This document shows positions 47,403-62,291 of a stretch of DNA of 64,000 nt, in pieces. The DNA lies in assembly GCF_003590095.1 (NCBI RefSeq), contig NC_039488.1, positions 620,001 through 684,000 of the forward strand, written 5' to 3'. Under the pieces are notes generated by a model. The model was not told the origin of the DNA. It searched no databases and worked only from the letters and a program-made list of their open reading frames with translations. The number at the start of each line of letters is the position of its first letter. The first letter of the stretch is position 1. Source of the DNA: Trichoplusia ni (taxonomy: Eukaryota; Arthropoda; Insecta; Lepidoptera; Noctuidae). The position numbers were made by a program, and so were the translations under genes.

Positions 47403-50400
47403 CGATTAATTTTATTGTTTCTTGGTTTGTTTGTTCGTATGTTTTCGTGTTAGATTTAGTTGTGATAGAATGTCTTGTCTTTGTTGTTTGATTATAATAA
47501 ACAGATGACAACAATTATGTTGTTCATTCCGTAACAAAGAATTGGCTTGGTACATGTAGTATTGACATATACGAGAAATAATGCTTACTATTTTGGTATG
47601 AAAATGCAGTAAATACTTCTTGTATTATAAGATAAATATCTATAAATAGGAATAATTCTTTGATAGTTATTAATATCGTCACAATATATCAATAGTGTTC
47701 ACATAATACAGATAAAGAAACGTCTAGACAACTCTAGATCTATTGTTAAGTTGGAAACAGACAAGAACTTATTGTGTCTCTTGGAGAGTGAGACCTAGAA
47801 TGATGACTATTCATTCACACCTCTTTTTTGGTACAACAGATTTAGTTCTGCTTTTCTTAAGCGAATAGTACGAATTCGATTTGACGTTTTACCTTTTCTC
47901 AAATGCCAAGAAGAGTGCAGAGTGCCAAGTGATTACTTGATTAAAAAATTAAGCAGACAGAAAATCGAATTTAGAATTCTACTCTGGATGATTCATAATC
48001 ACTGACAAGGAAACTTAAAAAAAAATTACTAGCAGCACTCAAGCATAACATAACAGCTTTTTATAACATGCAGTATCCATCTGACATCTCTAAATAAGTC
48101 ACGTTAAAATCTAAAAATCCTATTAACAAGTCCGTTATAATCTTGCATAAAGGACGATGTGTAACTCCTTTGTTGTTTCGTTAATTGTAAACACATTATT
48201 GTGTGATTGATCGCAAAACAAAGGTAAGGATTATGTTTACAACGCTATATTATATTTTATTGAAACAAATGTACTGTCTAGCTAGTATTCAGAGGTCAAC
48301 AATAGACAATAATGACAAGATTCTCTTTCTTATTGGTGGTCTAGCCTTTGCCTAGATTCAATCTAAGTGGAGGCTAACACGATGGTATTAAAGTTATCCT
48401 CTTTTTGTTGTCGTTATATTAAGGTGATTTGCCTCTTCCGTTACAACTATGGTTATAAAGAAAACAAATAAAAACATAAGTAGGTAACAGTTTAAACTCC
48501 AAAATATAACAAGTTGACAATGGTTATGGCAATGTAAACTAGGGTCTAGGACCAAGATTCGTGATGACTAATATGATGAAAAGAGTTCAAAATACACTAC
48601 TTAGAATATTGAGGTAATTTATAAGCACCGATAGCTTCACGTAATTTTCCGTTGCGGCCATAACTGATTATCTCCGTAATGTCAACAACCCTTAAGAGTT
48701 TCTCTTGACTCATTTCCTCGTCAACTCATTTCACAGAATGCTGGTTTTCATTCCTTCGGCTTATATGATTAAATATGATTTATTCTTATTGCTTCCATAA
48801 AACTTTGAAGGGCAAAGTAATAAAAAGGATCATTTATAGCGCGAATAACCTAAAACTGACATTAACATCGGAAATTTTGTTTTTAATAGGTACTCAAGTA
48901 ACATACAAAATATTATAATGACGGATTAACAGCATTAACCAATATTTGCACAAGTTTTTAATTGGATATTAAGACTATAATAATGCCAACCTAATAAAAT
49001 TACTATTTTTTCGTTCGCAAAGATTGTTCTGAATTCGATTTAAGTTCTATTTTTTTTTAATAATGACAGCTGTAATATTTCAGCGTTTTACGGTCGACTT
49101 TTAAAGTGGGTTTAAATTATAAGCAGCTAACAAGCTCGTAAATTAATAAAATATGTACCTGCGTAACATCATTTTGAGGTTCACACAAGATGTTTTGTTG
49201 CGTTTCTTTTGGCAGAAGATTAATGATCGACGGTTGGGATCAGTCTTGGGTTCTTTATGAACAACAAGACACGCCTCCTCCAATCAAATGCCTGTTTTAT
49301 AACTTAGTACCTAAGTAGTACATTTTCGTATCGATCGTATTAAATTGAATGTAGGTACGTAGTTTAACTATCTTCTAATAACTAGCTCTGTTTCTGTATT
49401 GAGGTTTCATTTTATTATTGAATTCTAACTATATAACATATTTAATACGTAAAGTAACACTTAAAAAGAAAAAAATAATAGCTTTTTCTTAACTGATGAC
49501 TTCGTACGTCTTTTTAACGCACTATCATTTGAAATATGAGGTGTTTACAGCACATAAATATTTTAATAAACACGGCTTCTGAAAAAAGTTAATTGGAACA
49601 TATATTCTAACAAATACCGCATCGTACAGTGTAATAGAATTTGTTATGTAGTTATAAAAGAAGGCGTGACGGCCGTTTCAAAATGGCGTTGGCAATTAAA
49701 AAATAAAACCTGAATATTAATTTTCCGTCACGTTTATACGGTAATAAAAATTCATAATGAGATTCCGTGGCATAATTAAGAGCGGTGATGCATGTGCATA
49801 ACTAATATAAATTGTTTATCTTTTAGTGTTTAATAATAAAATGCAAAATACTGCTTTTCTGAACAATAAAATGGAGTACACAGCCGATGTTAAAACTTAT
49901 ATTATTAGGTACGTTCATAAACTAGGTTTTGTCACTGCTTACTTTTGCTAGGTGGAGAGAGGCAGTCAGCTAAAAACAACATATATATCTTTGTAATTTA
50001 TCACCCTAAAATACACCTAACTAAAGTATTGACGAATAAAGCGAGTATCTCAAAAATACTGAGTAAAATGCACCGAACCATAAACAACGGGTAAAAAGGT
50101 TGAATATTATAAAACCTTTGCCAATGCTAGAAGTCATTAATACCTGTCAAGTCGCCACGCTCCACCCGTTTGCGCAGTTACATTACGACGGCCAACTTAG
50201 CTTTACCCATACACGCACCAAAATAGACCTTATGGCTATGGGTTAAAGCTCAATAAACATTAAAAAGATATCACTTTTATGTTTGTTTTTCGATTCCCTA
50301 CATAATCGCCCATGATGGCGACACGCCTTCGCGCGAAGTACTGATAAATGGATGTGCACTTGTGTTTATCTACTTTATTTACTTACATAAGGTACTCAAA

Positions 50401-53300
50401 GTACATAAGGTTATTGAAAGCTTGGATGCCATCACTCTCTTTTGACATGCTCTACGTTAAATATAGAAATTGGAAATACGAGATGGTGACAGTAGCATTA
50501 CCTATATCAAGTAATTTTGTTTAAATGTTAGCATTTAAATTGACAGTTGATTCAGTATTTTATTTTAAGTCTCTCAAAAAATGCTCCTATAAATTAAATA
50601 TAAGATCAAAGTTTAAATTAAAATAAAATAAATATATTACGGATATTCTCGCATCTGCTACCGGATTCGAGCAGACTGACCTTCTCTAAATTTGCAAATG
50701 GAATGTTCATATGGCTGTATAGTATGATACCTGTGCATTTTATATATGGATTAGCCGTGGGACGGTACAGGACCTTGCGAAGAATTTTTATTCTATTTTT
50801 AAATATAATCGGATTGCGATTTCATTGGTCGATCGTTTGACAGCGTGCAGCGTTCTTAACTTATTCGAAAGTGGTCTGTTCTTATTTTTGCATATAAATT
50901 GTTTTTCATCGTTTCAGATGCAAGGGTTTAATAAAAACAGTAAATTGGTGTCGTAGTAAACAGTTACAAAATAATATCTCCATTATTCTAACTTTTGTTT
51001 ACTTACTTAATGTTAAACTAAGTTGTATTTTGTTTTTTAGCAAAAACGATTCCACTTTTGACTTTTTGCCTGCTCTTTGATAGTAACATCTTAATGGCCT
51101 TAGGACTAAATGTCAAACGAATGAAGAAAACACATAAAAACACATGGCATGAGAGAAATAATTAAAATAAAAATTATAAATGACAAACACACCATAAAAA
51201 TAAGTGAATATAATATGTATGAAAAAGTTCTATCATACACGAAAAATACGTACAAAAACTGGAAGGACGGCCAATTACTTATCATTTTCGCACTTAATTG
51301 TTTGTCATAAAAATAAATAATTATTAAGTATTTAAAACAAAAATATTAGGTCATTGTGAATTTTATTGTTTTTATTTTTATTACCTTTTGACACGTTATT
51401 CTGACACTGTTCGAGAGACAAACTTGGCGCTATTTTACGACATCTTCAAGCACCGAAAAGTACTCTAGATAATTTAATAATGCGTAAAATGTATTAAAAT
51501 GCTAACCTTAGACTTACAGATAAGTATATTTAAACAAACCCTCCCAATTTTACCTACCTTTAAGCTGCAAATTGCTCAAAATGTCGAATATTTAGCAAGC
51601 TTGCGCCCGATACAATCTACTACTATTTTTTTTGAACTTTTTGCTGAACTAAAAACAGTACCGTACAGACTCTTTCTAACACGACTGTTGCCCCACAAAT
51701 ACTGAAATACAGCCTTACTTAAAGGCCTTCTTAAACGTACATATATTATATCTGTAGCTTCTCTACCACTACGTAAGTGAAGACGACATTAAACAATGGT
51801 AAATAAAAACTGATAAGTCTCAGTATTTGACCGTATCAATATCAAACTCTCTTGAATTGGTAGGATTCCTATTAATAGCATACATTCTTTGTATTAATTT
51901 GATGGCAACGACATTTTATAGGCCCGTAATGTTTACAAGAAAACTTTTGAAGAGTTTAATTTAAGCCTACATTTCTTTTTTATATTTACTTAGACCAGAA
52001 TACGGTTAAATACGGTTTTTTTATAGTTTCTTTAACTGAAAAGAGATATTCTAACACAGCGTAAGTAAAAAAAACAATATAATGTTCCTCAAAAATATTT
52101 GTATAACTTTTTGTATTTCATAGAAATACCAAGATTTTGCAACACACCTGCATATTTATACCGTTCGGTCATAAAACCGAGATAAACTTAAGTTAAAGTT
52201 AAACCTCCGCCGGAGTTGACTGGGGCCAATGAAAACTTTTTATTGAGGCTATGAAAGTGGCTTTGCAAGCAGCCCCTACTACTTATCGTAATTACTACAG
52301 TTATTTATGAGGGTTTAAGGTTTAAACGAATTTGTCATATTTATGTAATCTTATTATTTATATTTAATATTTATTTAACGAGTATAATAAATAAAAAATG
52401 AACTTTCATTATGAATTATGCAATAATTAACTTAAACTTCATCAAAGTTTATTTCATTTAATCTTATGCACGCTGCAGTAGTTTCACACAATATATTTTT
52501 TAATTTGTTTTTAATAAAATTAACGGTATAAATATGAATGTGTCTAAAAACTGTTAAATATTAATTGGAGAAGTGAGCAAAATTCTAATTGTTCGTGACA
52601 AAACTAATCAGCGCTTTTTATAAAAGTCATAAAACGGTATATTATTTTAATTGAAGGTCCGACTAATATACTTGAACAAATAGGAACGACTATGGCGTAA
52701 AAAGAGGTTATTTTCCCCTTCACTTGTTAATAAAATAAAATTATAGAGCTATATTTTGTAGTGAATGCAAAGGAAAGCTACAGAAAAAATATCAATTATT
52801 TACCTAAACGTTAAAATTTGATAAAAAAAAGAAACAAAACTTAAATTCTATACTTTTTGATTTAAATATGTACCTTTGTATTTTCTTAAAAGAAGTAATT
52901 TTTTGTATTAATCTTTCAAATGATTTTTAAAATCTTTTACAAAATAAAAACACATTCGACGGTTTCTATTTGGACTGGCCACTTTAACCAGTATTTGAGA
53001 AAGAAAAAACATTTTTCCCCAACTCGATTCTCATTTCCAATCGAGAACAGTTAGTAGGTTGGCCACGTACGATATTGTGGTTAACCGTATGCATAGAGGC
53101 CGCGGATCTGGCAGCCACCGTGCCAGAAGCGTCGGACAACTTATGCAGGGATTCCTGTTGTTATTCTATACTCCTTGCAGTTTCTGTGAGCCTGGTACCT
53201 AGGAATGCGGTAAGTGTGCAAGACTGAAGAGTTTCTTTGTTTTTATAGTTAGTTTAATAACGGTTTCATAGTTTTTTGTAGCTAGCTCTACTTACTTATT
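47403..53300. other. AT-rich intron 1 DNA, nothing recognised
   Basis: No mobile-element ends, tRNA-like heads or coding signatures were seen. A short acceptor-to-donor segment at 53181-53209 is noted among the findings. Confidence 0.45.
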
Positions 53301-53301
53301 T

Positions 53302-53428
53302 CTGGAGTTTCTTGCCAGTTCTTCTCTCCATAAGAAAGACTATTTGGAATCGTGCAACTAGAGTCTATTGTAACGTTTTGCAGGTGCCTGGAAAAGGGCC
53401 TTTTTGAAATAAAATCTGTTGATTTTAC
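53302..53428 (+). mobile_element. LINE 3' end remnant
   Basis: GGAGTTTCTTGCCAGTTCTT and CTCTCCATAAGAAAG, then AGGTGCCTGGAAAAGGGCCT and TTTTGAAATAAAATCTGTTG, form a longer example of the tail at 17030. The order is one I know from lepidopteran LINE 3' UTRs. The 63-codon frame at 53352-53543 runs through it and is not a gene. Confidence 0.6.
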
Positions 53429-55048
53429 CAAGGATACCAAGATTTTTGGAATCTTAAGGATATCTTTAATGACGCTTCTAATTTTATTTTCTAAATATTG
53501 TAGGTCACATAAACCTGCAAGATATAGCTGTTTAATAGTTTGAGGGGTTCTTTAATTTAATTATCTAATTCATACTATAATGGGCTCGATTCATTTCATG
53601 ATTAAACATAGAAAACAGCTTATCAAACTCTATACCAGCCCTCAAGCATACAAAAGTAAGAAGAAAAACTCAAAGTTCTATCTAAAAATAATATATTCTA
53701 GAAAAAAAGTATTCTCTGATTTCACAAGAGGCACATCGTTCAGTAATATCGGCGTACTATCGAGTAAATCTGTGTTACTATTACAATAGAACGTCGATCG
53801 CTATAGTAAATATTTACAAACAGATCATCTAGCGATGTCTCAATGCGTATTGTGATTATGTTTTATATTTAAACAATCAATGATGTAAACGATTACCTAA
53901 CACCCCACATTCTCAACAAAGGACGTTGTCGTTAGAATTTTGTTGAATTACCAGTATTCATGGATCCGAATGGGATGGTTACGATGTTTTTATATTTGGC
54001 AATCGATTCACCGATGACAGAACTCTTTTTGTTATAGTTCAGAGGTTGGGACATGTTTTGGAACTCTTTTTGATAATCAGTTACTAACATACCATTATAA
54101 ATTACTAGAAATTGACACAATTCGTACAAAGATGTGATCAACATCAACAATATATCACAAATACGTCTCCTTTCTTTTTAAACACGGTACAATATCACGC
54201 AATTTGTTAACTATAAACAAAACAACATATTCTAAGAACTGCCTGTACCCCCATGACTAACACACCATAATTTCCCACGTACTAGGGGTCGAGTCTATTG
54301 TCAATAACAATTCATGCCACCCAGGGAATTAGCCCACAGCTGTGGCCACTTTTCCTAGACAGGTTTCAACCAGATAATTTAGTTAAAACAATTGAATATT
54401 TGCTTATTGATTCCTATATTAAAAGGAGAACTGTTTTGTTTGCCTTTCCCCTTGTTCTTAACAAGTTTATAATTAATATTTTATGCCTTAATAATACTGT
54501 GTTTTGAAGAACGTATCTTTTATGGAACTACCCTTAATTTTTTTGCGATTGTTGTAGGACTATTGAGAAAAGAGGGGTTGTAATGTTACTTATTAAATGT
54601 AAACAATGGCGTTTAGTTCTAATTAATTACAAGAATTTGTTTTTAAGATTATATTGGCTATTTTTGAATGAAATACTTTTGCCTCTGCAAAGTCCACCAA
54701 GAAGTAACCCATATCATTATTTTGCTCTTTTCAATAACATGCTTTTCTAGTCATTCTAAGGGGAATTAAAACATAATTTGAGCTTTCGAACTTACCTATT
54801 TTATAACACTCATAATAACATTTATTACGGAATAATTAGTATCAGTCAAAATTAATCAAAATTACTTTAGCAGAACCATTTATGATCAAACAAACATTAA
54901 AATTGTTTAGGACCACAACATTGTTACCCAAATTAGAAATACTTTAAATAACAGGATGCAATACTAAGTTAGTCCAATCAGATGTTTTACGATAATTCGA
55001 TATTAAGTATGTCCGTTCACATTTATTACTCTATCACCGTATTAGAAA

Positions 55049-55396
55049 TCAGGGATGTTATGGATATGCAATTTCAGATTCGGATGAATGAATGAAGGTG
55101 GATTGTTTCGGATAAGGTTACGGATATGGAATAATTTCGGATTATTTGTTTGGTTAAGGATATCAAGAATCAGAACGACATAGGTCAATTACACTTATTT
55201 GAATGAAAACATTTGACTTTAAAATATGAGGAAAAGGTTTTGTGTGGCGACTCGACTGCCAAAAACCGTCGTAACATATTCCAAATCTCGACCACTGTAT
55301 TAAAAAAAGACATTTGAAAATGTTACAATTTTTTTGCCATACGTTTTTTCGATACGGTAACGAATATCCGATACTTTCGGCACAGGTAACATCCCT
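55049..55396 (+). mobile_element. hAT-type MITE with perfect 8-bp target duplication
   Basis: The ends are TCAGGGATGTTA and, read inversely, AGGGATGTTA. ATTAGAAA flanks it exactly on both sides (55041-55048 and 55397-55404). An 8-bp duplication points to a hAT-superfamily MITE. The body is rich in repeated GGATA, CGGAT and ATCCG motifs (near 55100-55150 and 55360-55380), possible transposase-binding sites. There is no coding capacity. Confidence 0.8.
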
Positions 55397-57883
55397 ATTA
55401 GAAAATACATTATAAATCGATAGCGGGTAATTTTATACTGCATTGACCCGACTCATAGGTCTATCGTCCGATTGGCTAGTGGCCTATCAAAATTAACGAT
55501 CCACCAATACAAACAAGTTAACTATTTTAATTGCATCTTCTATACACAAACGAGCAATTATGAACTCTATTGCAAACAAGTTATGATGGTATAGCTTTGA
55601 ATTTGAAGAAAAAAGATAAGTATCTAATAGCGTAAGTTACTTGGCAATGGATTGATAGTAAGTGATGTTGATTTTTAGCTGGTACTAATTCTTACATTTC
55701 AATTACTCAATGGTATACAGTGAGTAGCTACTGGAACAACGATTCTTTATTTGATAAACTCGTTATTTAATTAATAACAGTTTTACTATGCGTATTACCT
55801 TAATCTTGAGCTGAATTTTGGATTTAGCTTTAGGATTATCGCTAGTTTTGAGAGCAATAAAAAAAAGATTTACTAGGTACAATTTGCCATTCAAATTTGA
55901 ATCGAATAGCTAACTATACACAATACATAAATCAGTGGCAGACGGAACTTATAGTTTTTCACTAAATTCTACAGTCAGTCAAAATCAGTCTCTTCAGACA
56001 AAATCAATTAATTTGACGCTGTTTTGCAACATCTTGAAGCGTCGTGAACAGCGATCAACACCTCAAACAGTACGTAGTCATTTACTACGCTTAATAAACA
56101 AGGAATAAGCGAAATAATACATTTACCGAGATTGTTCTTAATAAAGCGTGTAATCTTTTTGGCACAACAAATATTTGGCAAAGTGAGACAAACTAAATCC
56201 TTGCTATAATTGTTTTATGATCCAAAATAATTCGTAACATTGCTATGTTAGAAATTACTATTACAACTATAAACATTATGCGCATAACCGTTTAATTTAA
56301 ATTATTAATAGTTTTAGATGATTAACAAATTAGTTTGAGCCACGTGTAAGATGTACAGTGAGCTTTATATGTAGAATAATATCTAACGTATTAAGATATA
56401 GGAACTAAGAAATGGAAGACTAATATTAGTACAACTATCAACTAGTCTTCGAATTATGTTCATCTTCAACTTAATCCAAGCATTGAAATCGTCAAATACC
56501 TACGCCCATAGTTAAGATGCTGGAATGTTCTAGGTCTCGTCAATATCGTAAGTATGGATGAGTTTAATACAATTGACCTCCGAATTTAGAGTGAAAATAA
56601 TACAACTGTAAGCTCTTACCGGGCCTAGAGCAAGCCACTAAACAAAAATAAGTGTTATCAAAAAAAAAACAATTCCAAAAACATAACCATCAAACAACCG
56701 TCCGGAGTGTCGATTATGAATCGAAAACAAAAGGCTAAAACCAATTCAACAAGACACCGAACAGGGGACCGGCGAAAAATTTCTCCGAATCGTTTAGCAT
56801 AGCAATAGAGTCGCAAGCGTGCATATACATAAGCTTCGATCAGACACTGGCTGAATAAGAATAATAGTGTGACTGGAATTCATGCGGCGACGCGGTAGGT
56901 AACGTATTGTCCCTATTATAACTCCTACTAAATGTTCTATTTTCGGTGGTCATAACATCACACTCACTTCAAAATGTATGCGAGTAATTATCGTTAAGTG
57001 AGTGATTGGCGAGTTAGAACAATGGTACATGTTATTGGCTTTGATATTAAAACTATTTCTGAACGGATTATCAAGGTGCATTCTACGATGTTAGGTCCAG
57101 ACTTTTCGTCGCCTTCGGCTGTGTCATGGTTACGGGTATGGAGGTGATATATGTCTTGACAGATTTATTTGAAAAGTGTTGACATGTCTAGAACTAAAAT
57201 ATAAATAATACACTAAGATAAAATCGGTTTTAGCAGCTGCAAATATGAATAGAGAGTAAATTCGTTGTCTTGCTTGCACAACTGGAAATATCTAACTAAT
57301 AACTATAATAAGTGGTAATAGGCTACCATGAATAGTCTTATTTCAATGTATGCGCATAAATCACTAAAAACATTATACTTGCAACATTTTATCGTTCATT
57401 TTAATAAATATCAACCATCACAAATAAACACATAAAACTTGAAATACAACTTTTGTTTTTAATATATTCTAATACGTACTTTCAATGCACAATTTACATT
57501 ACAAGTTGCAAACATATTTCCACAAAATACTATTCACTGAATCGATCAATGTATCGTAAAGTGAGCGAACCGAAATGTCAATTGATTCGTTGAAAGTGTC
57601 CATAGAACCGTGGTTTTTATAACAAATATTATCCTTGAAATATGACCAAAGTAATGAGAACAAATGAGTATACGGTATGAGTTAAAATAAAAATAAAATT
57701 TTTGGAAGAATTTAATCGTGAAGCAAACATAGGTAGAAGTATAGAAAGGTATGTATATTAAAAGTGAAAATGATTGTATTTAAAGTTATTCAATAGCAAT
57801 GATTCTTTCATTGTACGTAGGACTAAGCTCCTCGCGAAGTTTTTACTATGGAAACGTAGTTTTTGGTGAACGATGGACAGCGC

Positions 57884-57962
57884 ACATTAAAAAAGCGCGC
57901 ATGCGCGCAGCATAGCACTATTTTTTTATTATCTCGACGTCCTAAGTCAGTCAGTCAGTATA
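57884..57962 (+). promoter_or_regulatory. possible promoter: 14-bp NRF1-type palindrome plus TCAGT array
   Basis: GCGCGCATGCGCGC at 57895-57908 is a perfect palindrome containing the NRF1/Ewg core. About 40 bases on comes AGTCAGTCAGTCAGTA (57945-57960), three overlapping copies of the arthropod initiator TCAGT. The spacing suits a plus-strand start, antisense to dsx. The 91-codon frame at 57863-58138 overlaps but starts upstream of this initiator and shows no family. Confidence 0.4.
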
Positions 57963-59104
57963 GTCGTATCGTGGCATCGGTAAAGTCGTCTTCCATTTCC
58001 TTAATAGAAAATCAAACGATACATTTTAAATTATTAAGTCATACATTAACCAAACAGCAAATAAGTACAACCAAATTCGTATTCAAAATATATCTGGTCC
58101 AAAGTCCACAATCAATTATCCATAATAAATTCATCTAGTGATGCGACACTAAATTCATCGAATCGATCGAGTTATTCGCCAAACATATCTGTATGCGGCT
58201 CTTCACTTATCGTAGTCCATATTTAAAGAGGATCTTCTAAGAACCTATTACATGAATTTGACACCGGATGCCTTAGAGACGGAACGGATGGCCGGACGAA
58301 CCGGCTGTGTATATAACGTATATTACGGTACTGTTAGAGTGAAAACAATGCGCCAATAACGAGCCTAATGGGTAATGAATGATTTTCATATCCTTGCGCA
58401 AGATTGCATCCGTTGTACTTGTAATTTGCGCGTGATCTGAATTAACTAGATACGGGTAAAGGCATTAAAACGGTTTAGCAGAAATCAGCGACAATGTCTG
58501 TCGAGACACGATGTCTCGCATTATTAAGCGGGAAAACATCTGGTGTTCAAATCAATTTATATATTTAATTGCAATTTTATTTCTTCATATTCAAATTAAA
58601 TATAAATTTAATTATATTCAGTACATCTTTAATAAGTAATAATTTACAACAAAAAAAAACAACAATCAAGCAGGAAACTTTTTATTAAGTATTAATAGTA
58701 AGTTTTTCAGCCTTAACTGTAGTTAACGTAAAATATCTACAAATCAAATATAATCGATAAATTTTTAATTCATAATCCTACATCACTAGCAAATCAATCA
58801 AACCACAGACGAGACGAACAACATAATCCATGTACAGTCGGCTTAATAAATAGCAGCAAAATGGACAATTTCATTAACTTTAGTTAGGGGTATTCCGGGG
58901 CATTCTTGCCCTTGTTTAGTTATATAGACGAGCGGGAGACATTCCTGGGTTGGTTTAGTGCGTTTGTTGCACCAATTTATGGAGCGGATGGAGTCAAAGG
59001 ATTCTCAAGAGTCTTTGTGACATACGGACGACAGGGCTGGTTAACAACCTGGTTAGTTGAGATGGATTTTTAAAGTTAATGATACTTAGAATTTTGTACA
59101 AGAA

Positions 59105-59281
59105 TCCTTACTAATATTAAAAATGCGAAAGTCTGTCTGTCTGTCTGTTACGCTTTCACGTCTAAACCACTGAACCGATTTTAATGAAATTTGGTACAGA
59201 GATAGAGTTGACCTTGAGAGTTCTCTTGGAAGCACTATATAACCGACCTCGACGCGGGCGATGCCGCGGGCGAAAAGCTAG
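59105..59281 (+). mobile_element. non-autonomous Helitron, family A, copy 3 (internal deletion)
   Basis: The TCCTTACTAATATT start and GACGCGGGCGATGCCGCGGGC hairpin with CTAG end match the other two copies. About 38 bases after CCTTGAG are missing compared with 8155-8369. A GTCT run near the start is expanded (four units). Confidence 0.85.
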
Positions 59282-62200
59282 TTTTTAATAATTGGAAATG
59301 GTTAAGAGAGACTTGTACAACATGTTTTAAGTTGAAACGTACATACATTTAACCAGACCTTTGAGAAGACTAGTATGTGAACAGACTAATGCGTGTACGT
59401 GTGCGTCAGTGATTTTTAATACACTTATCAGAAAAAAAATATCCTTTCATTAATATGAAACAAGCATAGAATCATATAATATCTACTCGCGTATTCTCTC
59501 ACATCAATCACCAAAGATTGCATCTATCAATTTATCGTAACACTTAATTACCATAAAAACAACACCATCATGCCTACATAAACTCCAGTCAACATTTCAA
59601 TCCGTATGTCAGCTCTGATCTCAGTTTAAGGCATTCAAACTAATTACTAAGTTTACGAGTTCATCTGGCCGCGCACATTGAGTTGTCTTACATTGTGAGT
59701 GATACGGCCTCAGACGACCACCTGACATTTTTATCACGTGACGCCATCTTGGTATTGCGAAAGACTTTGAGTAGAAATTCTTACAAGAATAAAATGTGGT
59801 AACAACGTAATTTGTCGTTGAGGTTAAACTGACTTGAGATAATCATATAGTTACCTATTCAATTGACTTTTAATGCAATCTCGACATGAAATCAATCAAG
59901 GTGAATAGTATGTCAATTATAGATTACCTCAAAACTCTACCAAGTTATTCATATTATTGCGATTCAAAAAATAACAAAACAAAGAGATTAATCTGTCCCT
60001 GGATAAAACTCACGACACTTCGCCTAATTCATACTCAAAGGCACCCAATGAAGACCGCCGTCAAGTGGACGCAACCTACAAAATTGATTACTAACTCTTA
60101 CTGACCAATTTATAGGGTTCAGGTGTTTATTGTGGATACCCAGTAATAGCACATAAAAGAAGACTTCCTCATAATGTTATCGCGTCGTTAAACACGCCAA
60201 ATAACATTAAAAACAAATAAAGTGCACATGAATTATTTGCGAAACGGGAACTATTTTATGGCTCACCGAAAATTATTTCGGAACTAGTTATACTCGCGAC
60301 TTTATCCACATGAAATTTAACAAATATTACTAGAATAAAAGATTTTTTTTATCTCAAATAAAAATAGCCAAAGGAGTAGTAAACTCCTTGAAATGAAAAA
60401 TCTAAATAATAATAATATAATTAATATTTTAGAGATTAGCCGCAACAAACAGACAGAGACAAACAAACATTTTTAATTAATTTTATGTAAGTACCGAATA
60501 TATTCATCAACTTGTAGCAAAAATCAGTCATTTCAAACTTACAGGAAGACACTCCAACCTTATTCTGTATTAGGATTATTCACGGATGAATCTCGTAACC
60601 CAGTCATCTCCCTCGATGAGAGAATGACAATTAAATAGTCGTTAAACCTATTCGAGTGTTTTAGTTTCTGCGGCCCATTTGCCAGCCCTCAATCACCGCC
60701 AAAATCCTGACTAGTTCACGAACCCTTGTTTAATGACCCAGCAACTTTTTTGCTCAAACAGTTTTTATTTGACGCGAATTTAACGATCAACAACAATATT
60801 TTACGACTTATGACTGTATCGCAACGAGTTGCATCGGTTTATAATACTTTAATTTCACCGCCAGAAAACCATAAAAATATGCAAATGCGACATAAAAGTC
60901 GTTCGTGGGGTGACAATAAAATGCATTAATCCGCAGATAAGTCGAGCCGTCTACTTATCAAACGGACACTATTAAAATATATTATGATTTAAATGTTTCT
61001 GTACTTGCTGAGATCGCCAGACGACTCTCTTCACGCGAACTTATCGGGTATGACACACTAGTCTATATTTTAAGTTAGACGGAATTTACTTGACAAGTCA
61101 TTTTGATTTAATAACTACTGAAATACGTCTTCATGAGCAACAAAACTTTATATTACTTACACTGAAAATTATGTTTTAACTTTTTCCAAGTTAGCAAATT
61201 AGACTAAAATAGGACTTTATAACATTATTTAAATTAGACTTATAAATTAATAAGATAGCAGTAAATGCGTTAACTAGCAAAAATCATTTAAATAGTCTTA
61301 CGCATAACTTCTCGCTGTTCACAACTTTTAACAGAGGCGGTGCTTTTGATCTAGTCAAATTACTATATTTCCGTCGATAACTAATGAATTTAACTTGGTA
61401 CTTGGCTGAAAAAGAATTCAAATTATATTCAGTAATTATTGTTAAAAAATCTGAATAAGCAAGTTCATAAATATCTCCGAGTTTGTAACAATAGTTCGCA
61501 TGCAATTAATAGGAACTGAAACAATATTTATAGATTCTTAATTACAAATTAGTTTTAAATATTAAGTATTTAAGCCGAAATTTATAGCTCGTAAAATTCT
61601 AATGGGCCTTTGGAGTAGGCCCGACACGGTTTTCATTTTTAATTAGGACCTACCGCGGATACGCGATTCCACCTTTAATATCGGTGACAAACTATTAAAA
61701 TTATCATTAGTACCATCGTAAATTATCAAGGTTTTTAAATGGATTTTATGAAATTAATGTCGTGACAAGGGTAAATTAACACAATAAGAAATCACCAAGT
61801 TTATTAATATGTTGCGTCTAGACTACAATACTGGCAAACTTATTCTTCGTTTTGTGAAAATCTTTAGTTCTATAATAAAGAAACGATTGTTGCTATAGCA
61901 ATAGACACCAATTTGAACTTTGCAGTGCAGTGATTAGTATATGCTGAGATTTAAATTAACTTATGATAGAGTTTAACTAAACCTCCCTACCACGATAGAC
62001 CAATAAGTGACATTTCTATATGCATAAACAGTAGTCAAAATGCTCCAAATTTTAGTCCGACATCGACCGCAAAAATGTTAACACATATAATAAAAGAACT
62101 AATTTACACTAAGGTAGAAAATCTAGACATAACCACAACAGAACAAGCAGTAGCAGATAAGATCCCCAATAATCCAACTATTACCAAACAAGACGAAAAC

Positions 62201-62291
62201 TGAAACAGACTAGCCAACAATAGACAATATCTAACTAGATAGAACTCGTCCTTGACCGACTAACACAAATCTAAATACAAACCATATCATC
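59282..62291. other. AT-rich intron 1 DNA, almost featureless
   Basis: Only the foldback fragment at 61029 was recognised. An A-rich, purine-skewed stretch covers about 62080-62280. Confidence 0.45.
61029..61066 (+). repeat. fragment of the TTATCGGG-CTAGT foldback family
   Basis: TTCACGCGAACTTATCGGGT followed by ATGACACACTAGTC matches one arm of the repeat at 5965. The other arm is absent. Confidence 0.4.
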
